A stretch of DNA of 64,000 nt from Bacillus alkalicellulosilyticus (GCF_002019795.1 NZ_KV917381.1:3132068-3196067), one strand, 5' to 3'; numbered from the stretch's first letter, positions 26,883-37,060 are shown. Numbers and translations are program-made. The notes: generated by a model not told the origin, from the sequence alone.

Positions 26883-27116
26883 CTATTGTTGGCTTTCTAT
26901 GTAGCTCACTACATCTTGTACCGTTGAGATTTTTTCTGCGTCCTCATCAGAGATTTCTAAGTCAAACTCGTCTTCTAACTCCATAACTAGTTCAACTACG
27001 TCTAATGAATCAGCTCCTAAATCATCCTTGAAAGAAGATTCTAGCTTTACTTCTGCTTCCTCTACTCCTAGTCGGTCAACAATGATTTTTGTAACACGCG
27101 TTAAAGTTTCTGCCAT
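26883..27116 (-). CDS. acpP: Acyl carrier protein
   Basis: Carrier of acyl chains in type II fatty acid synthesis. The 77-residue acidic protein has the phosphopantetheine site Ser37 in [11 protein letters not shown]. The frame is open seven codons further, but GGAGGTG lies eight bases before the ATG at 27116. It follows fabG in the plsX-fabD-fabG-acpP cluster and has its own terminator, which fits its high expression. Confidence 0.97.
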   Translation of the reverse strand: MAETLTRVTKIIVDRLGVEEAEVKLESSFKDDLGADSLDVVELVMELEDEFDLEISDEDAEKISTVQDVVSYIESQQ

Positions 27117-27203
27117 CTCCCATTCACCTCCTCTCAAAGGTTGGATAATTTGTCTAGCTCCCCTTCTGACATTATAGGGGATTTTCTTGGAAATATCTAT
27201 ACT

Positions 27204-27947
27204 TTATGGCATAACCATCCCACCGTCAACATGAAGGGTTTGACCCGTCATATAAGCTGCATCTTCTGAGGCAAGAAAACGGATGACACGAGCAATATGT
27301 TCTGGTTGTCCGAGAGTGCCTAATGGAATCTGTTTTAGTAACTCTGTTTTTACATCTTCCGGTAATTGATCCGTCATATCTGTTTCAATAAACCCAGGCG
27401 CAATAGCATTAACTTGGATGTTTCGGTTTGCTAACTCTCGAGCTAAAGATTTGGTTAATCCAATAACTCCCGCTTTAGCTGCTACATAATTCGCTTGACC
27501 CGCGTTTCCTAACACACCGACTACAGATGCTACATTAATGATTTTTCCAGAACGTTGTTTCATCATTTGACGCATCACTGCTTTTGAACATAAAAATACA
27601 CCTTTTAGATTGGTATTAATAACGGCATCCCAATCTTCTTCTTTCATTCGCATCACTAATGTATCTCGAGTAATTCCTGCATTATTTACTAGTATATCCA
27701 AAGAACCAAAAGTTGAAATCACTTCTTTTACCATTGCTTGAACATCTTCACTGTTTGCGACATCTGCTTGAATGGCAAATCCATCGACACCAAGCTCTTT
27801 AATTTCTGCAACAACCGCTTCTGCTTTTGCCTGACTACCAGCGTAATTTACGACAACATTAGCTCCTTGTTTGGCTAATTCTAATGCCACAGAGCGACCA
27901 ATTCCGCGAGAGGCCCCGGTTACTAAAGCTGTTTTTCCTTGTAACAT
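27204..27947 (-). CDS. fabG: 3-oxoacyl-[acyl-carrier-protein] reductase FabG
   Basis: NADPH-dependent short-chain dehydrogenase of the fatty acid elongation cycle. Motifs: GASRGIG at 11-17, NNAG, and the catalytic Ser141, Tyr154 and Lys158 (YVAAK). A GTG at 27956 is also in frame, but the ATG at 27947 is six bases after AAGGTG and gives the family N-terminus ([11 protein letters not shown]), 247 residues. Its ribosome binding site overlaps the end of fabD. Confidence 0.97.
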   Translation of the reverse strand: MLQGKTALVTGASRGIGRSVALELAKQGANVVVNYAGSQAKAEAVVAEIKELGVDGFAIQADVANSEDVQAMVKEVISTFGSLDILVNNAGITRDTLVMRMKEEDWDAVINTNLKGVFLCSKAVMRQMMKQRSGKIINVASVVGVLGNAGQANYVAAKAGVIGLTKSLARELANRNIQVNAIAPGFIETDMTDQLPEDVKTELLKQIPLGTLGQPEHIARVIRFLASEDAAYMTGQTLHVDGGMVMP

Positions 27948-27952
27948 AGTAA

Positions 27953-28885
27953 TCACCTTCCTTCAATGAATTTTTGTAATGATTCACTATCGCTTATTGA
28001 AAACACATTCACTCGACGCTGTACTTTTCTCACCAGTCCACTAAGTACGTTTCCTGCCCCTATTTCAACAAAAGTGTCTACTCCTAGGTCAAGCATTTTT
28101 CGAACGCTGTCCTCCCATAACACAGGAGAATATACTTGTTCTACTAGTTTTTCTTTTATATCTGTTGCAAATGTAATCTCAGATGCTGTCACATTTGCAA
28201 TCACTGGAACAGTGGCATCATTAATGGTAACAGATTGAAGCACATCGCTAAGTTTTTCTGCAGCAGGTTTCATTAAACTTGAATGAAAAGGCCCACTTAC
28301 TTGAAGAGGAATGACTCTCTTTGCTCCATTTTCTTTCGCTTTTGCTGAAGCCGCTTCGACACCCTCTGCCGTTCCACTAATAACAATTTGTCCAGGACAA
28401 TTTAAGTTCGCCAATTCTACACTAGCGACAGAATTACTTACTTCTTCCGTAATTCCCTGTAAGTCCTCACGTTCCATTCCAAGGATGGCTGCCATTGCTC
28501 CTTCACCTGTTGGAACCGCTTCTTCCATAAACAAACCTCGTTGACGAACGGTATACACGGCATCTGAATAAGTGAGAGCATTGGCACAAACAAGAGCACT
28601 ATATTCACCTAGGCTGTGACCCGCTACATAATCAGGTGTAATGTCGTAGGATTGCAATGCTGTTAAAACCGCTGTACTCATCGTAAGTAACGCAGGTTGG
28701 GTATGTTCTGTTCGTTTTAGGTCATCTTCAGGCCCATTAAAAATAATATCGGATAATGAATACCCTAATCTTTCATCTGCTTGTGCAAAAATGGCCGCGA
28801 CTTTTTCATTTTCAGAGGCGAGTTGTTTTCCCATTCCAACAAACTGTGAGCCTTGTCCTGGAAAGATAAATGCAGTTTTCCCCAT
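27953..28885 (-). CDS. fabD: Malonyl-CoA-ACP transacylase FabD
   Basis: Transfers malonyl from CoA to ACP, supplying the elongation unit for fatty acids. The 310-residue protein has FPGQGSQ at 9-15, the nucleophile elbow GHSLGEY with Ser91, and [11 protein letters not shown] with the catalytic histidine. It follows plsX by two bases and runs into fabG, all within the FapR-controlled cluster. Confidence 0.97.
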   Translation of the reverse strand: MGKTAFIFPGQGSQFVGMGKQLASENEKVAAIFAQADERLGYSLSDIIFNGPEDDLKRTEHTQPALLTMSTAVLTALQSYDITPDYVAGHSLGEYSALVCANALTYSDAVYTVRQRGLFMEEAVPTGEGAMAAILGMEREDLQGITEEVSNSVASVELANLNCPGQIVISGTAEGVEAASAKAKENGAKRVIPLQVSGPFHSSLMKPAAEKLSDVLQSVTINDATVPVIANVTASEITFATDIKEKLVEQVYSPVLWEDSVRKMLDLGVDTFVEIGAGNVLSGLVRKVQRRVNVFSISDSESLQKFIEGR

Positions 28886-28887
28886 TG

Positions 28888-29886
28888 TTATTCTCCTTTA
28901 CTGTTATACTTAGCTACTTCATTTTTTATCGTGGTTATGACTTGCTCATCCACCATTTCCTTTGCTTGCAGGATGGTGTTATAAAATGCTTTTTCATCAG
29001 AAGAACCATGTGATTTAATGACGGGAGCCTTTAAACCAAATAGGGCTGCTCCTCCATATTCTGTATAATCCATCGTTTTCTTAATTCGCAAAAAGCTAGG
29101 TTTAAGCATACCTGCTAGTACTTTAGAAAAGAATGTACTCGTTAATTCTCGTTTAATGAGAGAGAATAACGTTTTTCCTGCTCCCTCTGTTGATTTCAAA
29201 ACGAGATTTCCAGAGAAACCATCACACACAACGACATCTGCTACACCTTCCAATAAATCTCTCGCTTCTATATTACCAAGGAAATAATAATCGCCTTCTT
29301 GAAGGAGAGGGAAAGTTTGTTTCATCAGCTCGTTGCCTTTCCCTTCTTCTGTTCCAACATTTAGGAGACCGACTCTTGGTTTTCTTACTTTACGAACCAT
29401 TTTCATATAAATGTTACCCATAATTGCATATTGAAGTAGGTGTTCTGGCTTAGCGTCCATATTAGCTCCAACATCTAATAACAGAAATCCTTCACCATTT
29501 AATGTTGGCAACATTGGCGCAAGTGCTGGTCGGTCAATTCCATTGATTCTTCCAATCAACAAAAGTCCTGCAGTCATTAATGCTCCTGTATTCCCCGCTG
29601 AAACACAGGCATCTGCTCGACCTTCTTTTACTTCTTTTACCGTTAAGACCATAGAAGCATTTTTCTTACGTCGAACTGCTGTTGTCGGTACATCTTCATC
29701 TTCTATCATTTCATCCGTATGTATAATTGTAATTCTCGTTTCATCGCTTAGGTATTTGCGAATCTCTTCTTCTTTTCCAACTAGGGTAATTTCCAAGTTA
29801 GGAAATTTCTTTATTGCGTTAATAGCAGCTTCCACTGGTGCTTTCGGAGCCTTTTCTCCTCCCATTACATCAATTGCAATTCTCAT
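28888..29886 (-). CDS. plsX: Phosphate acyltransferase PlsX
   Basis: Converts acyl-ACP to acyl-phosphate, the first step of phospholipid synthesis in Gram-positives, at the membrane surface. The family N-terminus [14 protein letters not shown] begins at the ATG at 29886 (332 residues). An ATG five codons earlier (29901) directly abuts GGAG, while 29886 is 15 bases from it, so neither spacing is ideal and the start is not certain. Motifs such as SAGNTGALM and [13 protein letters not shown]-like [14 protein letters not shown] are present. It follows fapR by 58 bases. Confidence 0.95.
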   Translation of the reverse strand: MRIAIDVMGGEKAPKAPVEAAINAIKKFPNLEITLVGKEEEIRKYLSDETRITIIHTDEMIEDEDVPTTAVRRKKNASMVLTVKEVKEGRADACVSAGNTGALMTAGLLLIGRINGIDRPALAPMLPTLNGEGFLLLDVGANMDAKPEHLLQYAIMGNIYMKMVRKVRKPRVGLLNVGTEEGKGNELMKQTFPLLQEGDYYFLGNIEARDLLEGVADVVVCDGFSGNLVLKSTEGAGKTLFSLIKRELTSTFFSKVLAGMLKPSFLRIKKTMDYTEYGGAALFGLKAPVIKSHGSSDEKAFYNTILQAKEMVDEQVITTIKNEVAKYNSKGE

Positions 29887-29944
29887 GATAGAGCTATTCA
29901 TCTCCAGTACAATTTAATTTCAGATGATTTTAGATTCCTTACAA

Positions 29945-30508
29945 TCATCTATTATTCTTTTTTGAACGAAACATAATAAATTGACCTGAAAATACAGGTT
30001 CCTGTTCAACAAAGCTATTCACTTCAACAATCGTCCGTTCTTTGTCTAATTTATTTACTTTTGCCTTTGCAATAACTCTTTCATTTACTTTTACTTGGCG
30101 AGTAAACCGAATGGTGGCTTTAGCTGTTAAAGCCATTTCATCATCAATGATGGCAACCGCTAAAGAATTGGCTTGAGCGAACAAATGATGTCCTCTAGCG
30201 ATTTGAGTCCGTGAAAAAACATGTTCAGGACCAATATCAAGTATTGAAATCGCACTATGGTCAAGGTCCAGGTCGATGATTTCTCCGATTACCTCTTCGA
30301 TCGGCAATGCTCGTACCTCATCAAGCTTTGTTTTTGCAACATCCTTTATTCGCTCTCTCAACTCCGGTATAGAAAGCTCCATTCGGTCCAAACGAATGGT
30401 CTGGACACTTACCGAAAATTGTTTTGCTAATGCTTCATCCGTCACAAAAGGATTGGTTTCAATTAATTCCTTAAGTAACGTTTGACGTTCTTTTTTCGAC
30501 CGTTTCAT
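29945..30508 (-). CDS. fapR: Fatty acid biosynthesis repressor FapR
   Basis: Transcription repressor of lipid synthesis genes, released from DNA by malonyl-CoA. The 187-residue protein has an N-terminal helix-turn-helix ([31 protein letters not shown]) and a hot-dog effector domain ([30 protein letters not shown]). GGTGG lies five bases before the ATG at 30508; the six-codon extension is not used. A FapR-like operator overlaps its promoter, consistent with autoregulation of the fapR-plsX-fabD-fabG operon. Confidence 0.96.
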   Translation of the reverse strand: MKRSKKERQTLLKELIETNPFVTDEALAKQFSVSVQTIRLDRMELSIPELRERIKDVAKTKLDEVRALPIEEVIGEIIDLDLDHSAISILDIGPEHVFSRTQIARGHHLFAQANSLAVAIIDDEMALTAKATIRFTRQVKVNERVIAKAKVNKLDKERTIVEVNSFVEQEPVFSGQFIMFRSKKNNR

Positions 30509-30530
30509 TCTATCCACCATCCACATCTAT

Positions 30531-30547
30531 GACTAGGTACTAAGAGT
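30531..30547 (-). promoter_or_regulatory. Putative FapR operator
   Basis: TTAGTACCTAGTC on the minus strand matches the left and central part of the FapR box (TTAGTACCTNNTACTAA as I recall it). It begins at about +1 of the predicted fapR promoter, where a repressor would block transcription. Confidence 0.65.
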
Positions 30548-30576
30548 AGTATATATTTCATTTTTTTAGATTTCAA
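30548..30576 (-). promoter_or_regulatory. Predicted sigma-A promoter for fapR-plsX-fabD-fabG
   Basis: TTGAAA, 17 bases, TATACT, just after the recG stop codon and immediately upstream of the FapR-like box. Confidence 0.75.
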
Positions 30577-30580
30577 TAGC

Positions 30581-32617
30581 TTAATCTAGTTTTTCTCCAT
30601 CAAATACGCCATTTTCTTTTAAATAATTCCTTATTAATGCCCATGAACCGTCCTCCCAAAACGCCTTTGTTCGCACGAGTTCGCTCGCATCCTGTCTGGC
30701 TACCTCTAAAGTTCTGAAATCATGAACGATGTCACCTAATTTAAAATGTGGAAGACCACTTTGCTTTTGCCCGAAAAAGTCTCCAGGTCCCCGTAACTCT
30801 AAATCTTTTTCTGACAACACAAAGCCATCATTGGTTTCCGTCATGATTTTCATTCGTTCTTTTCCAACTTCTGATTTCGGGTCAGCCAATAAAATACAAT
30901 AGGATTGGAACTCCCCACGTCCCACACGACCTCGTAGCTGGTGAAGTTGCGAAAGGCCAAATCGTTCTGCATCATAAATGACCATAATTGAGGCATTAGG
31001 AACATTTACGCCGACTTCAACTACTGTCGTCGATACGAGAATTTGAGTTGTATTGGTACTAAAATCCTCCATTACTTCATCTTTCTCGGTTGAAGATAAT
31101 CTTCCATGCATTAAACCAACTTTATAGTTTTGATAGTGACTTTGAAGAATAGCGTGGACGTCAATTGCATTTTGAACATCTAGTTTCTCCGATTCTTCGA
31201 TTAGAGGACAAATAACATAAGCCTGTCTTCCTTTTTGCAATTCCTTTTGAATAAAGTTTAAAACACGGTCTAACTGATTATGCTTTGCCCAGTACGTTTC
31301 TATTTGTTTTCTTCCTGCAGGAAGCTCGTCTATTACAGAAACATCCATATCACCAAATACCGAAATTGCTAACGTTCGTGGAATAGGTGTTGCGGTCATG
31401 AATAAGACATCAGGGTGTTCGCCTTTATCTCGAAGTACCCTGCGCTGTTCCACACCAAAGCGATGTTGTTCATCTGTGATAACTAGTCCTAATTTGTGAA
31501 AAATGACTTCCTCTTGAATAAGAGCATGGGTTCCCACAATCATTTGGATTTCGCCAGTTGCTAGTTTTTCTAAACGCTCACGTCGCTTTTTTCCTTTGAC
31601 TGAACTTGTTAATAATGTAACGGAAACTCCAAACGGTTCTAACAGTTCAGTTAATGAATCTAAGTGTTGTTCAGCTAGTATTTCTGTTGGTACCATCAAT
31701 GCAGCTTGAGCCCCAGAAGAAATGACGGCATACATACAAACAGCTGCAACCGCTGTTTTACCTGAGCCAACATCCCCTTGCAACAACCTGTTCATTCGAA
31801 GAGGGGACGAGATATCCTGTAAGATTTCAGAAACCACACGTTTTTGTGCTTTAGTTAGTTCAAAGGGCAACGAATCTATAAAAGCATCCACTTTGTTCAT
31901 ATCAATATCATAAGATATTCCTGATGCTTGTTCTCTTGACATTTTACGGAATGCTTGCATCTTTAACTGAAATAATAAAAACTCTTCATACACCATACGT
32001 CGACGAGCTTGCTTCACATGAACAGATTCCTTCGGATAGTGAAGCGTGATTATAGCATCTCTTCGAGGCATTAATTTGTATTTATCCAACACATCAACTG
32101 GCAACCATTCTGGAATAGCGTCCCCATGTTGTTTTATCGCTTCATATATTAATTTTCGCAACTGTTTCACCGTTAGTTTTCCTGCTACTGAGTATACTGG
32201 GGATAATTCATTACTATTCTGTAATCCTAGTTTATATTCACTTACTGTTACGGTTAATCGATGCTGATCCCATTTCCCTGTTAACGTAATGGTTTCTCCT
32301 AATTTCATTTGATTTTTGACATAGGACCGATTAAAAATGGCAGCAGTAATTAAAATATTTCCGACAAGAATTCGAATCGTTGTTTTTGACTTTTTCTTTC
32401 CAAAAAAACGGGTGACAGGTTCACTTTGAATGACACCCGCTAATGTTACTCGTTCATCATGTTTAATATCATGAATATCCCTTAATTGATAGTCTTCATA
32501 TCGATAAGGAAAGTATTCTATTAAGTCAGCAACCGTTCGAATTCCTAATACAGCTAATTGTTGAGCTGTTTCTTCTCCCACACCTCTTATCACTGAAACA
32601 TCATCATAATAACTCAT
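30581..32617 (-). CDS. recG: ATP-dependent DNA helicase RecG
   Basis: Branch-migrating helicase that remodels stalled replication forks and Holliday junctions. The 678-residue protein has an N-terminal OB-fold wedge domain and helicase motifs: I GDVGSGKTAVAA, II DEQHRFG, III FMTATPIPRTLA and VI QLRGRVGRG. Its ATG overlaps the sdaAA stop as ATGA, so it is translationally coupled to serine dehydratase, as in B. subtilis. Confidence 0.97.
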   Translation of the reverse strand: MSYYDDVSVIRGVGEETAQQLAVLGIRTVADLIEYFPYRYEDYQLRDIHDIKHDERVTLAGVIQSEPVTRFFGKKKSKTTIRILVGNILITAAIFNRSYVKNQMKLGETITLTGKWDQHRLTVTVSEYKLGLQNSNELSPVYSVAGKLTVKQLRKLIYEAIKQHGDAIPEWLPVDVLDKYKLMPRRDAIITLHYPKESVHVKQARRRMVYEEFLLFQLKMQAFRKMSREQASGISYDIDMNKVDAFIDSLPFELTKAQKRVVSEILQDISSPLRMNRLLQGDVGSGKTAVAAVCMYAVISSGAQAALMVPTEILAEQHLDSLTELLEPFGVSVTLLTSSVKGKKRRERLEKLATGEIQMIVGTHALIQEEVIFHKLGLVITDEQHRFGVEQRRVLRDKGEHPDVLFMTATPIPRTLAISVFGDMDVSVIDELPAGRKQIETYWAKHNQLDRVLNFIQKELQKGRQAYVICPLIEESEKLDVQNAIDVHAILQSHYQNYKVGLMHGRLSSTEKDEVMEDFSTNTTQILVSTTVVEVGVNVPNASIMVIYDAERFGLSQLHQLRGRVGRGEFQSYCILLADPKSEVGKERMKIMTETNDGFVLSEKDLELRGPGDFFGQKQSGLPHFKLGDIVHDFRTLEVARQDASELVRTKAFWEDGSWALIRNYLKENGVFDGEKLD

Positions 32618-33501
32618 TTTCTTTCAAGCGGGATTCCAAAGATTTCCGCTTCAAGCTCACGCCCAGTTGGAGTCGCCGCTAACCCTCCTTCTGCTGTTTC
32701 TCGTAATGCAATTGGCATCGTTTGCCCTATCTTATACATGGCATCAATCACTTCATCACAGGGAATTCGACTTGTAATTCCCGCCAATGCCATATCTGCA
32801 GCAGTAATAGCAATAGAAGCACCTATCGCATTTCTCTTCACACATGGGACCTCTACTAACCCAGCCACAGGGTCACAGACGAGTCCAAGCATATTTTTTA
32901 ATGCGATTGCCATCGCTTCTGCTGATTGCTTTGGTGTTCCACCGGCTAATTGAACAACAGCTGCTGCGGCCATCCCTGCAGCAGAGCCTACTTCAGCTTG
33001 ACAGCCACCTGCCGCCCCTGATATCGATGCATTGTTTGCCACTACAAATCCAAATGCCCCTGCCGTAAATAAATAATCGATCATTTGCTCTCTTGTTGGT
33101 TGTAACTTATCCTTTATCCCGAATAATGTTCCGGGAACAACACCTGCTGAACCCGCCGTTGGAGTGGCACAGATGGTTCCCATCGCTGCATTTACTTCAT
33201 TCGTTGCCATCGCCATACTAACGGCATGTAAAAGGGAGTCACCAGCTAACATATTTCCTTTTTTTATATACTGTTGCAATAAAAGTGCATCTCCACCTGT
33301 TAAACCAGAGACTGATGTAACTTTGTCTGTAATTCCTCTTGTGACTGCTTGTTCCATTACATCAAGATTTCCTTGCATTTGTTTTCTGATTTCTTCCCTA
33401 GTTCTTCCTGACACTTCGATTTCTTGCTCTATCATCACTTCTGAAATGAGCTTATTTTGTAACTCGGCTAATTCAACTAGTTCTGCAACATTTTTAAACA
33501 T
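32614..33501 (-). CDS. sdaAA: L-serine dehydratase, alpha chain
   Basis: Iron-sulfur catalytic subunit that deaminates L-serine to pyruvate. The 295-residue product shows the expected Gly/Ala-rich core (TPTAGSAGVVPGTLFGI, GAAGGCQAEVGSAAGM, LVCDPVAGLVEVPCVKRN) with three cysteines that could bind the 4Fe-4S cluster. It starts 14 bases after sdaAB with a GGGGGG ribosome binding site. The two-subunit form is typical of Firmicutes. Confidence 0.96.
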   Translation of the reverse strand: MFKNVAELVELAELQNKLISEVMIEQEIEVSGRTREEIRKQMQGNLDVMEQAVTRGITDKVTSVSGLTGGDALLLQQYIKKGNMLAGDSLLHAVSMAMATNEVNAAMGTICATPTAGSAGVVPGTLFGIKDKLQPTREQMIDYLFTAGAFGFVVANNASISGAAGGCQAEVGSAAGMAAAAVVQLAGGTPKQSAEAMAIALKNMLGLVCDPVAGLVEVPCVKRNAIGASIAITAADMALAGITSRIPCDEVIDAMYKIGQTMPIALRETAEGGLAATPTGRELEAEIFGIPLERK

Positions 33502-33515
33502 GTGGCTTCCCCCCT

Positions 33516-34178
33516 TTAGTCATGGATTTTTGACACTTTTTTGATATGTTCCAATTGACCGATTTTAGTCAGGATATCTTCATTTAAATTTTGGTCAACT
33601 TCAATGACCATTAACGCCTCTTGCCCTTTATCTTTTCGCGAAACCTCCATATGTCCTATATTTATGTGGAGACCCGCTAATACATTTGACACATTCGCTA
33701 TGACGCCATACCTGTCATCGTGTACTACTAATAACGCAGGGTGGTTCCCAGATAATCGTAATTGAAATCCATTTAACTCAATGATTTCAATTTTGCCTCC
33801 ACCGATGGATATACCAACGAGTTCTAACTTTTCTTTATCATTTCCAAGAATAATTTTAGCTGTATTAGGGTGATTTGGTATAGCTTCTTCCTCGTTGATT
33901 GTAATTCCTAAATTATGTTGTTTAGCTATTTCTAATGATTGAATGATTCGTTCATCAAAGGTGTCAAAATCAAGTATTCCCCCAACAACCGCTCTATCGG
34001 TTCCATGTCCTTTATACGTCTTTGCAAAGGAACCATAAAATGAGATAACGGCCCAATCAGGTTGTTTCCCAAATAACGTTCGTGCCACTCTGCCAATCCG
34101 TGCTGCTCCAGCTGTATGTGAACTTGAAGGACCTATCATAACTGGACCAATAATATCAAAAACGGTACGGAACTTCAT
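33516..34178 (-). CDS. sdaAB: L-serine dehydratase, beta chain
   Basis: Partner subunit with an N-terminal substrate domain (FDIIGPVMIGPSSSHTAGAARIGR) and a C-terminal ACT domain (about 145-220, LLVVHDDRYGVIANVSNVLAGLHINIGHMEV), likely an allosteric site for serine. 220 residues, ATG at 34178 after an AAAAAAAGGGGGC box. It heads the sdaAB-sdaAA-recG run; a terminator upstream isolates it from fakA. Confidence 0.96.
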   Translation of the reverse strand: MKFRTVFDIIGPVMIGPSSSHTAGAARIGRVARTLFGKQPDWAVISFYGSFAKTYKGHGTDRAVVGGILDFDTFDERIIQSLEIAKQHNLGITINEEEAIPNHPNTAKIILGNDKEKLELVGISIGGGKIEIIELNGFQLRLSGNHPALLVVHDDRYGVIANVSNVLAGLHINIGHMEVSRKDKGQEALMVIEVDQNLNEDILTKIGQLEHIKKVSKIHD

Positions 34179-34264
34179 TTCTACGCCCCCTTTTTTTAGA
34201 ACAATGGTGAACCCCTTGCTAGTTTATGAACAGACCAACCTCTTTCTTACAACTACTTTATGTC

Positions 34265-34306
34265 GAAAAAATATTCCTACCTTAAGGTTAGGTAGGAATA
34301 TTTTTC
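34265..34306 (-). terminator. Intrinsic terminator after fakA
   Basis: AAAAATATTCCTACCT and its complement form a 16-bp perfect stem, with a T-run at the end in either direction. Confidence 0.85.
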
Positions 34307-34325
34307 ATGTATCTTGTTGATTCAT

Positions 34326-36002
34326 TTATTCTACAGCTAAAATATATGAGTATAACGGCTGTTTACCTTCATGAATTTCAACTTCACAATCCTCATTTAC
34401 TTCTTCAATATAAGCTGCAAGTTCATTAGCCGTTTCTTCAGAAGCGCCTTCACCCCAAATTAATGTAATGATTTCTGAATCTTCATCGACTAACTCGTCT
34501 ACGAGCAATTTAGCGACTGTTGGGAGTTCTGGTCCTGAGCTTACAATTGTTTTTTCAGCAATTCCCATAAAGTCATCTTTTTTAATATCAATTCCATCGA
34601 TGTTTGTATCTCTTACAGCATATGTCACAAGACCTGTTTTAACATCAGCTAAAGCATCAGTCATGTTCTTTTTAACCGTTTGTGCATCACCACTTGGTGT
34701 AAAGGCTAAAAGTGCAGCAAGGCCTTGAGGCACTGATTTTGATGGTACTACGATGACTTCCCCATCAAAAACCTCTGCAGCTTGCTCTGCTGCCATAATG
34801 ATATTACTGTTATTTGGAAGTACAATTACTGTTTCTGCATACACTTCCTCAATCGCTTTTACGATGTCTTCTGTACTCGGATTCATCGTTTGTCCACCTT
34901 GGATGACTACGTCAGCGCCAGAGCCTTTAAAGAGGGCTTCAATTCCAGTTCCCATTGAAACGGTTACGATACCAAATTTCTTTTTTTCCTTTGGTTTTGG
35001 TTTGGTTTCCGGGTAAGCCACTTTTGTTTCATCGAGTAAACTCGTATGTTGTTCTCTCATATTTTCAACTTTCACATTGATTAGACTACCATAGCGTTGT
35101 GCTTTCGTAATGACATCTCCAGGTGTTTCAGCATGGATATGAATCTTAAGTAATTCATCATCTGAAACAACTAGTAACGAGTCTCCTATATGACTAAGCT
35201 CTTGTCGAAAATCCGTTTCTTGGTAGGGATGATTGGTAAGTTTGTCCTCTTCAAACTTAACCATGACCTCTGTACAGTATCCGTAAATAATATCATCCGT
35301 CGATAATTGACTTTGTACATTGTGATGCTCAAATTTAACAAGTTCTTCCATAGAAGGTTGGTCTTCTTGATATTCTGAAAGCGTTTCCCCTTTTAAAATG
35401 GCAAGAAATCCTTCATAAATATATACTAAGCCTTGTCCGCCAGAATCAACTACACCGACTTCTTTTAAAACAGGTAATAAGTCTGGTGTTCGTTTTAATG
35501 AGGCTTTCGATTCCTTCAAGACAGCTTCCATCACATAGATGGCATCATTCGATTGTTTCGATGCTCGAGTTGCTGCTTTCGCACTATCCTTAGCCACCGT
35601 TAATATCGTACCTTCTACCGGTTTCATGACCGCTTTATACGCTGTTGACACCCCAAGTTCGAATGCTGTAGCCAAGTCCGTACCATTGGCTTCTTCTTTA
35701 CCTTCAAGCGATTTTGAAAACCCACGGAAAAGCTGGGAAAGAATAACTCCAGAATTCCCTCTTGCTCCCATTAATAACCCTTTGGAAAAGGCGGAAGCCA
35801 CTACCGATACTTTATCTACAGGTGTCTTTTTTACTTCTTTCACCCCTGATGTTATTGACAGGTTCATATTGGTACCTGTATCCCCATCTGGAACAGGGAA
35901 TACATTAAGTGCATCTACTCTTTTCGCATGATTGGATAGATTGGTTGCACCCTCTATAAACATATTAGCTAATGTTTGTCCATTTATAACATTATTTGAC
36001 AC
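34326..36002 (-). CDS. fakA: Fatty acid kinase subunit FakA (YloV, DAK/DegV-linked)
   Basis: ATP-binding subunit that phosphorylates fatty acids held by a FakB (DegV) partner, feeding PlsX/PlsY. The 558-residue protein has an N-terminal DhaL-type domain (ALNVFPVPDGDTGTNMNLSI, MGARGNSGVILSQLFRGF), a central segment (VDSGGQGLVYIYEGFLAIL) and the C-terminal DegV-like part (GGQTMNPSTEDIVKAI, LPNNSNIIMAA). Start GTG at 36002, eight bases after GGAGGAG. It follows the asp23 gene by 25 bases, a conserved pair; no fakB is in the window. Confidence 0.95.
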   Translation of the reverse strand: MSNNVINGQTLANMFIEGATNLSNHAKRVDALNVFPVPDGDTGTNMNLSITSGVKEVKKTPVDKVSVVASAFSKGLLMGARGNSGVILSQLFRGFSKSLEGKEEANGTDLATAFELGVSTAYKAVMKPVEGTILTVAKDSAKAATRASKQSNDAIYVMEAVLKESKASLKRTPDLLPVLKEVGVVDSGGQGLVYIYEGFLAILKGETLSEYQEDQPSMEELVKFEHHNVQSQLSTDDIIYGYCTEVMVKFEEDKLTNHPYQETDFRQELSHIGDSLLVVSDDELLKIHIHAETPGDVITKAQRYGSLINVKVENMREQHTSLLDETKVAYPETKPKPKEKKKFGIVTVSMGTGIEALFKGSGADVVIQGGQTMNPSTEDIVKAIEEVYAETVIVLPNNSNIIMAAEQAAEVFDGEVIVVPSKSVPQGLAALLAFTPSGDAQTVKKNMTDALADVKTGLVTYAVRDTNIDGIDIKKDDFMGIAEKTIVSSGPELPTVAKLLVDELVDEDSEIITLIWGEGASEETANELAAYIEEVNEDCEVEIHEGKQPLYSYILAVE

Positions 36003-36027
36003 TAAACGCTCCTCCTAACTCAACAGC

Positions 36028-36390
36028 TTACGGGTTTGATACACGAACTCCTTGAACAAAAATGTTCACTGAATTGACTGTTAACCCAAGCATTTTCTCA
36101 AGTTGATACTTTACTTTAGTTTGTACATTATAGGCTACTTCTGAAATCTTCGTACCGTAGCTTACAATAATATACATATCAATATGTACTTCTTCCTCAA
36201 TTTCACGAATCACAACACCACGTTGAAAGTTTTCTTTACCGAGTAATTCTGTAATTCCATCTTTGATTTGTTTTTGAGAAGCCATTCCAACAATGCCATA
36301 ACAATCGACAGCTGCGCCACCTGCAATTGTAGCTACTACTTCTCTTGATACATCTACAACACCCATCTGTGTTCTTAGTTCAATTGTCAT
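36028..36390 (-). CDS. yloU: Asp23/Gls24 family protein YloU
   Basis: Alkaline-shock-type envelope protein, 120 residues. It opens with MTIELRTQMGVVDVSREVVATIAGGAAVDCYGIVGMAS and carries the family core with VHIDMYIIVSYGTKISEVAYNVQ. Members are peripheral membrane proteins of uncertain role, often linked to cell envelope stress. GGGGGA is eight bases before the ATG at 36390; a TTG two codons earlier is not used. Conserved neighbour of fakA and divergent from rpmB. Confidence 0.92.
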   Translation of the reverse strand: MTIELRTQMGVVDVSREVVATIAGGAAVDCYGIVGMASQKQIKDGITELLGKENFQRGVVIREIEEEVHIDMYIIVSYGTKISEVAYNVQTKVKYQLEKMLGLTVNSVNIFVQGVRVSNP

Positions 36391-36587
36391 TATCAATTTC
36401 CCCCTTAATCCTTATCAAGTCTGTCTTTTCAAGTATATGAACTGATGACTAGATGTAGTTACATATTTTGTGCATGGTTCTCCATTATTTACTAAGGCTA
36501 ATTTTACTATATAATTACGATTTTTTAAAGGATGAAGAAATAAATGTTCTGTCAAGCAAGAATACTTGATATAATTTCGTGAAAGTA

Positions 36588-36616
36588 TTGCATTCTAGTT
36601 ATGGCTATGCTAAGAT
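36588..36616 (+). promoter_or_regulatory. Predicted sigma-A promoter for rpmB
   Basis: TTGCAT, 17 bases, TAAGAT with an extended TG, about 65 bases before the rpmB start. A second TATAAT lies upstream (36569-36574) without a clear -35. Confidence 0.6.
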
Positions 36617-36682
36617 ATTCAAGTATGATTTCGGATGAAACAACTATCGTTCATCTCATCGTGAGTAAGGAGGTGCACTTAG

Positions 36683-36871
36683 ATGGCACGCAAATGTTAT
36701 ATCACTGGTAAAACAGGACGAACTGGAAACCAACGTTCACATGCAATGAATAAATCAAAACGTAAATGGGGAGTTAACGTTCAAAAAGTGCGTATTTTAG
36801 TTGACGGCAAACCTAAACGCGTTTACGTTTCTACTCGAGCTTTAAAATCTGGCAAAGTAGAACGCGTATAA
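36683..36871 (+). CDS. rpmB: 50S ribosomal protein L28
   Basis: Large-subunit ribosomal protein, 62 residues, starting [10 protein letters not shown] and ending in [11 protein letters not shown], matching L28 along its length. It lacks the paired cysteines of zinc-type L28, so it is the non-zinc form. AAGGAGGTG lies seven bases before the ATG. It is the plus-strand gene opposite asp23 and faces spoVM across a shared terminator. Confidence 0.98.
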   Translation: MARKCYITGKTGRTGNQRSHAMNKSKRKWGVNVQKVRILVDGKPKRVYVSTRALKSGKVERV

Positions 36872-36931
36872 TTACCCCAAAAAACTTTCGTCTGCTTCAG
36901 TGTTAACGAAAGTGAATGAATTCATGCTTCC

Positions 36932-36972
36932 AAAAAAAGTGCACCGAACTTTGATAGTCGGTGCACTTTTTA
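36932..36972. terminator. Bidirectional terminator between rpmB and spoVM
   Basis: AAAAGTGCACCGA and TCGGTGCACTTTT pair in a 13-bp stem with T-runs on both sides. It serves rpmB on plus and spoVM on minus. A separate ACTTTCGT/ACGAAAGT hairpin lies at about 36884-36911. Confidence 0.85.
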
Positions 36973-36979
36973 ATCGTTC

Positions 36980-37060
36980 TTACCCCTTTTTAAACGAACT
37001 TAAAATGGCTCTCACACAACCACCTATGAACTTAGGTAGTTTAATCGTATAAAATTTCAT
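36980..37060 (-). CDS. spoVM: Stage V sporulation protein M
   Basis: A 26-residue amphipathic peptide that marks the curved forespore membrane and anchors the SpoIVA coat base. The translation begins MKFYTIKLPKFIGG and ends in SSFKKG; Pro9, needed for the unusual membrane insertion in B. subtilis, is kept. GGAGGAGG lies just before the ATG at 37060. It is too short for usual gene callers. Location between rpmB and rpe matches Bacillus. A CATACTAT element upstream resembles a sigma-E -10, but no -35 was found at the right distance. Confidence 0.93.
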   Translation of the reverse strand: MKFYTIKLPKFIGGCVRAILSSFKKG

